From: an uncultured Lachnospiraceae bacterium
Lineage (GTDB): Bacteria; Bacillota; Clostridia; Lachnospirales; Lachnospiraceae
Assembly: GCA_902766655.1 (NCBI GenBank)
Contig: CACXEL010000186.1
Location: 1-6,730, forward strand
Length of the DNA: 6,730 nucleotides
Direction of reading: 5' to 3'
Part shown: positions 5,567-6,730 of the stretch, one piece after another
Layout: each line of letters starts with the position of its first letter
Position numbering within the stretch: position 1 is the first letter of the stretch
Notes under the pieces: generated by a model
The model's input: the letters and a program-made list of their open reading frames with translations, nothing else
Database searches by the model: none
What the model was told of the DNA's origin: nothing
Program-made: the position numbers and the translations under genes

Positions 5567-5659
5567 CAGGGGGGCTTTTTGCAAAGCAGGGAGGGGCTTT
5601 TTTAGAGGCAGGGAGGGCCTTTTTTTGAGAAAAAAGGACCGTCCCTGCTTCTCAAAAAA
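5567..5659. repeat. Decayed palindromic repeat copy 7 with degenerate left-half units
   Basis: The right arm 5621-5659 is intact, with core AAAAAAGGACCGTCCCTG and outer tag TGAGAAG (read outward-in). It is itself an imperfect palindrome, starting TTTTTTGAGA and ending TCTCAAAAAA. On its left, instead of one matching arm, are three degenerate units starting at 5567, 5587 and 5609: CAGG followed by GGGGCTTTTT, then CAGGGAGGGGCTTTTTT, then CAGGGAGGGCCTTTTTTT. The standard GGGAC is GGGAG in the last two. The hairpin pairing of the other copies is therefore largely lost. It lies between two divergently transcribed genes. Confidence 0.8.
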
Positions 5660-5738
5660 GGCCTGCAACAATCCGGCTCCCCTGCGTTTATTGTCATCAG
5701 AAACAGAAAAAACACCTCTTTATGAAGGGAGCTTCACT

Positions 5739-6730
5739 ATGATTACCTATCCTGCGCTGTATATGTTCGTCGGTCTCAATCTTCTGATCCTCGGCGTTCT
5801 CTTCCTGATCATCCAGGTCCGGAGGAAGACGGGCTGGCTGGAATTCCTCGGCCTGGTCGTATGGCTGGCCTTCTCCTGGTACTATGGGCTGCGCATTTCC
5901 AAACATCTGCCCTACGATCTCTGGAGCCGGCACTATCTCCTGGCCCTCTTCCTCACGGTCTTCTACGGATTCGGGCAGTATATCTCCGTCATCGGGGTCT
6001 TCATCGGCGGTGTGGTTTTCGTGGGCCAGCTCCTGGACCCTGATATCGAGACCGACAAGTCCGGGAAATGCAAACAGAAAGCCCCCGCACCCGCACCGAC
6101 CCTCTCGCCGTGGCTGATCTGGACAACCGCCATGGCGGTCGGCATTCTCAGCGGCGTGCTCCTCAAGGCGGGCATGCTGCCGCATCTTTCCAGGGTGATG
6201 GGACTTGAGACGGAGTTCATTTATCGGAAGGTACTCCACCTGCAGCCTTACTTCCCGTCCGTCTATATGCCGGCGGCCGGCATCGCCGCGGGGACCATCG
6301 TCACGGCCTGCATCACACCGGTCTACCGGAGGTCCGCTTCCACGGTCCTGGGACTTCCCGTCCTCGTCCTGGTGCCGGTACTGACGGCCGTCCTTGCCCC
6401 GCTGGTCGATTTTGGGGGCAGTATGCTGGTCATTGTGCTGGTGATGGCAGCCTTTCAGATGAAGGATTCGGACTACGGCATTCGCAGGAGGAACTGCCTC
6501 CCCTTCGTCCTTTCGGCGCTGGCCATCGGGGCCCTGTCCGGGCTTTATTTCCAGGCGGGCGGGGTGACATTCGCGGATGAGAAGGCATTCGCCCTTGTCG
6601 GCGGCCTGGTCGCCGGCATCACGATCGCCTGTCTGGGCTTTGTCTCCTATGTCAGTCAGGACAACAAGTTCAGGGCCCTCTTTTTCCTGGGATTCATTCC
6701 CTTCTGTACGCCGGGGTTTGGGGGGTTGGT
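5739..6730 (+). CDS. Polytopic membrane protein of unknown function, 3' end outside window
   Basis: The reading frame is open from the ATG at 5739 to the window edge: 330 codons with no stop. GAAGGGAG at 5724-5731 lies 7 nt upstream of the ATG. About ten hydrophobic segments can be seen, roughly at 6-27, 34-50, 65-80, 81-98, 124-143, 172-192, 203-222, 227-240, 253-271, 283-305 and a start near 312. A hydrophilic loop at 99-122 contains a proline/alanine stretch (APAPAPTLSP, 115-124). Charged residues are confined to short loops. I do not recognise a transporter or enzyme signature; a permease or an uncharacterised membrane family is possible. No clear promoter is seen upstream, where repeat copy 7 occupies much of the gap. 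Confidence 0.85.
   Translation, partial: MITYPALYMFVGLNLLILGVLFLIIQVRRKTGWLEFLGLVVWLAFSWYYGLRISKHLPYDLWSRHYLLALFLTVFYGFGQYISVIGVFIGGVVFVGQLLDPDIETDKSGKCKQKAPAPAPTLSPWLIWTTAMAVGILSGVLLKAGMLPHLSRVMGLETEFIYRKVLHLQPYFPSVYMPAAGIAAGTIVTACITPVYRRSASTVLGLPVLVLVPVLTAVLAPLVDFGGSMLVIVLVMAAFQMKDSDYGIRRRNCLPFVLSALAIGALSGLYFQAGGVTFADEKAFALVGGLVAGITIACLGFVSYVSQDNKFRALFFLGFIPFCTPGFGGL

Noticed and set aside
1..5659. The repeats as a CRISPR array
   Set aside because: Copies are far apart, separated by genes, and strongly self-complementary over their whole length. There are no regular spacers and no cas genes.
5697..6239. Minus-strand open frame opposite the last membrane protein (180 codons)
   Set aside because: It is Glu/Asp/Pro-rich with no motif and no good ribosome site, while the plus strand has a strong one and a consistent membrane-protein pattern.

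Overview
The window is a GC-rich bacterial chromosomal segment. Shine-Dalgarno sites are strong (AAGGAGG/AGGAGG type), one promoter is close to the sigma-A consensus, and a small XRE regulator overlaps a DUF6773-like membrane gene. Together these suggest a Gram-positive anaerobe of class Clostridia (Bacillota), possibly Lachnospiraceae- or Oscillospiraceae-like. That placement is inferred from gene style; no rRNA or marker gene is present.

Layout: (1) 1-266, non-coding leader with the tail of a truncated repeat and a complete palindromic repeat. (2) 267-3122, plus strand: a UxaA/GarD-type sugar-acid dehydratase followed by a dicarboxylate/amino acid:cation symporter-family (DAACS) transporter, probably a two-gene uptake-and-dehydration unit for a hydroxy or sugar acid. 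(3) 3223-3889, minus strand: a 70-aa XRE-family repressor overlapping by 14 bp a four-helix membrane protein, with a near-consensus promoter wrapped in two 20-bp direct repeats (likely autoregulation). (4) 4093-4767, minus strand: an SGNH/GDSL hydrolase with its own extended -10 promoter. (5) 4995-5450, minus strand: a small four-helix membrane protein of unknown function. (6) 5739 to the window end, plus strand: a polytopic membrane protein of unknown function, cut by the window edge.

The most striking content is intergenic. Every gap between non-overlapping genes, plus the window's left edge, carries a member of one palindromic repeat family with the core AGGGACGGTCCTTTTTT. A complete copy is two inverted units separated by 5-7 nt, making perfect or near-perfect 31-41 bp hairpins. 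Each of the seven copies has its own 7-nt outer tag next to the core, and wherever both arms are intact the tag is identical in both. Two copies are rearranged: one has an extra right arm, the other three decayed left-half units. No transposase for the family is visible here. The family resembles REP/MITE-like hairpins in general design, but its origin cannot be settled from this window.
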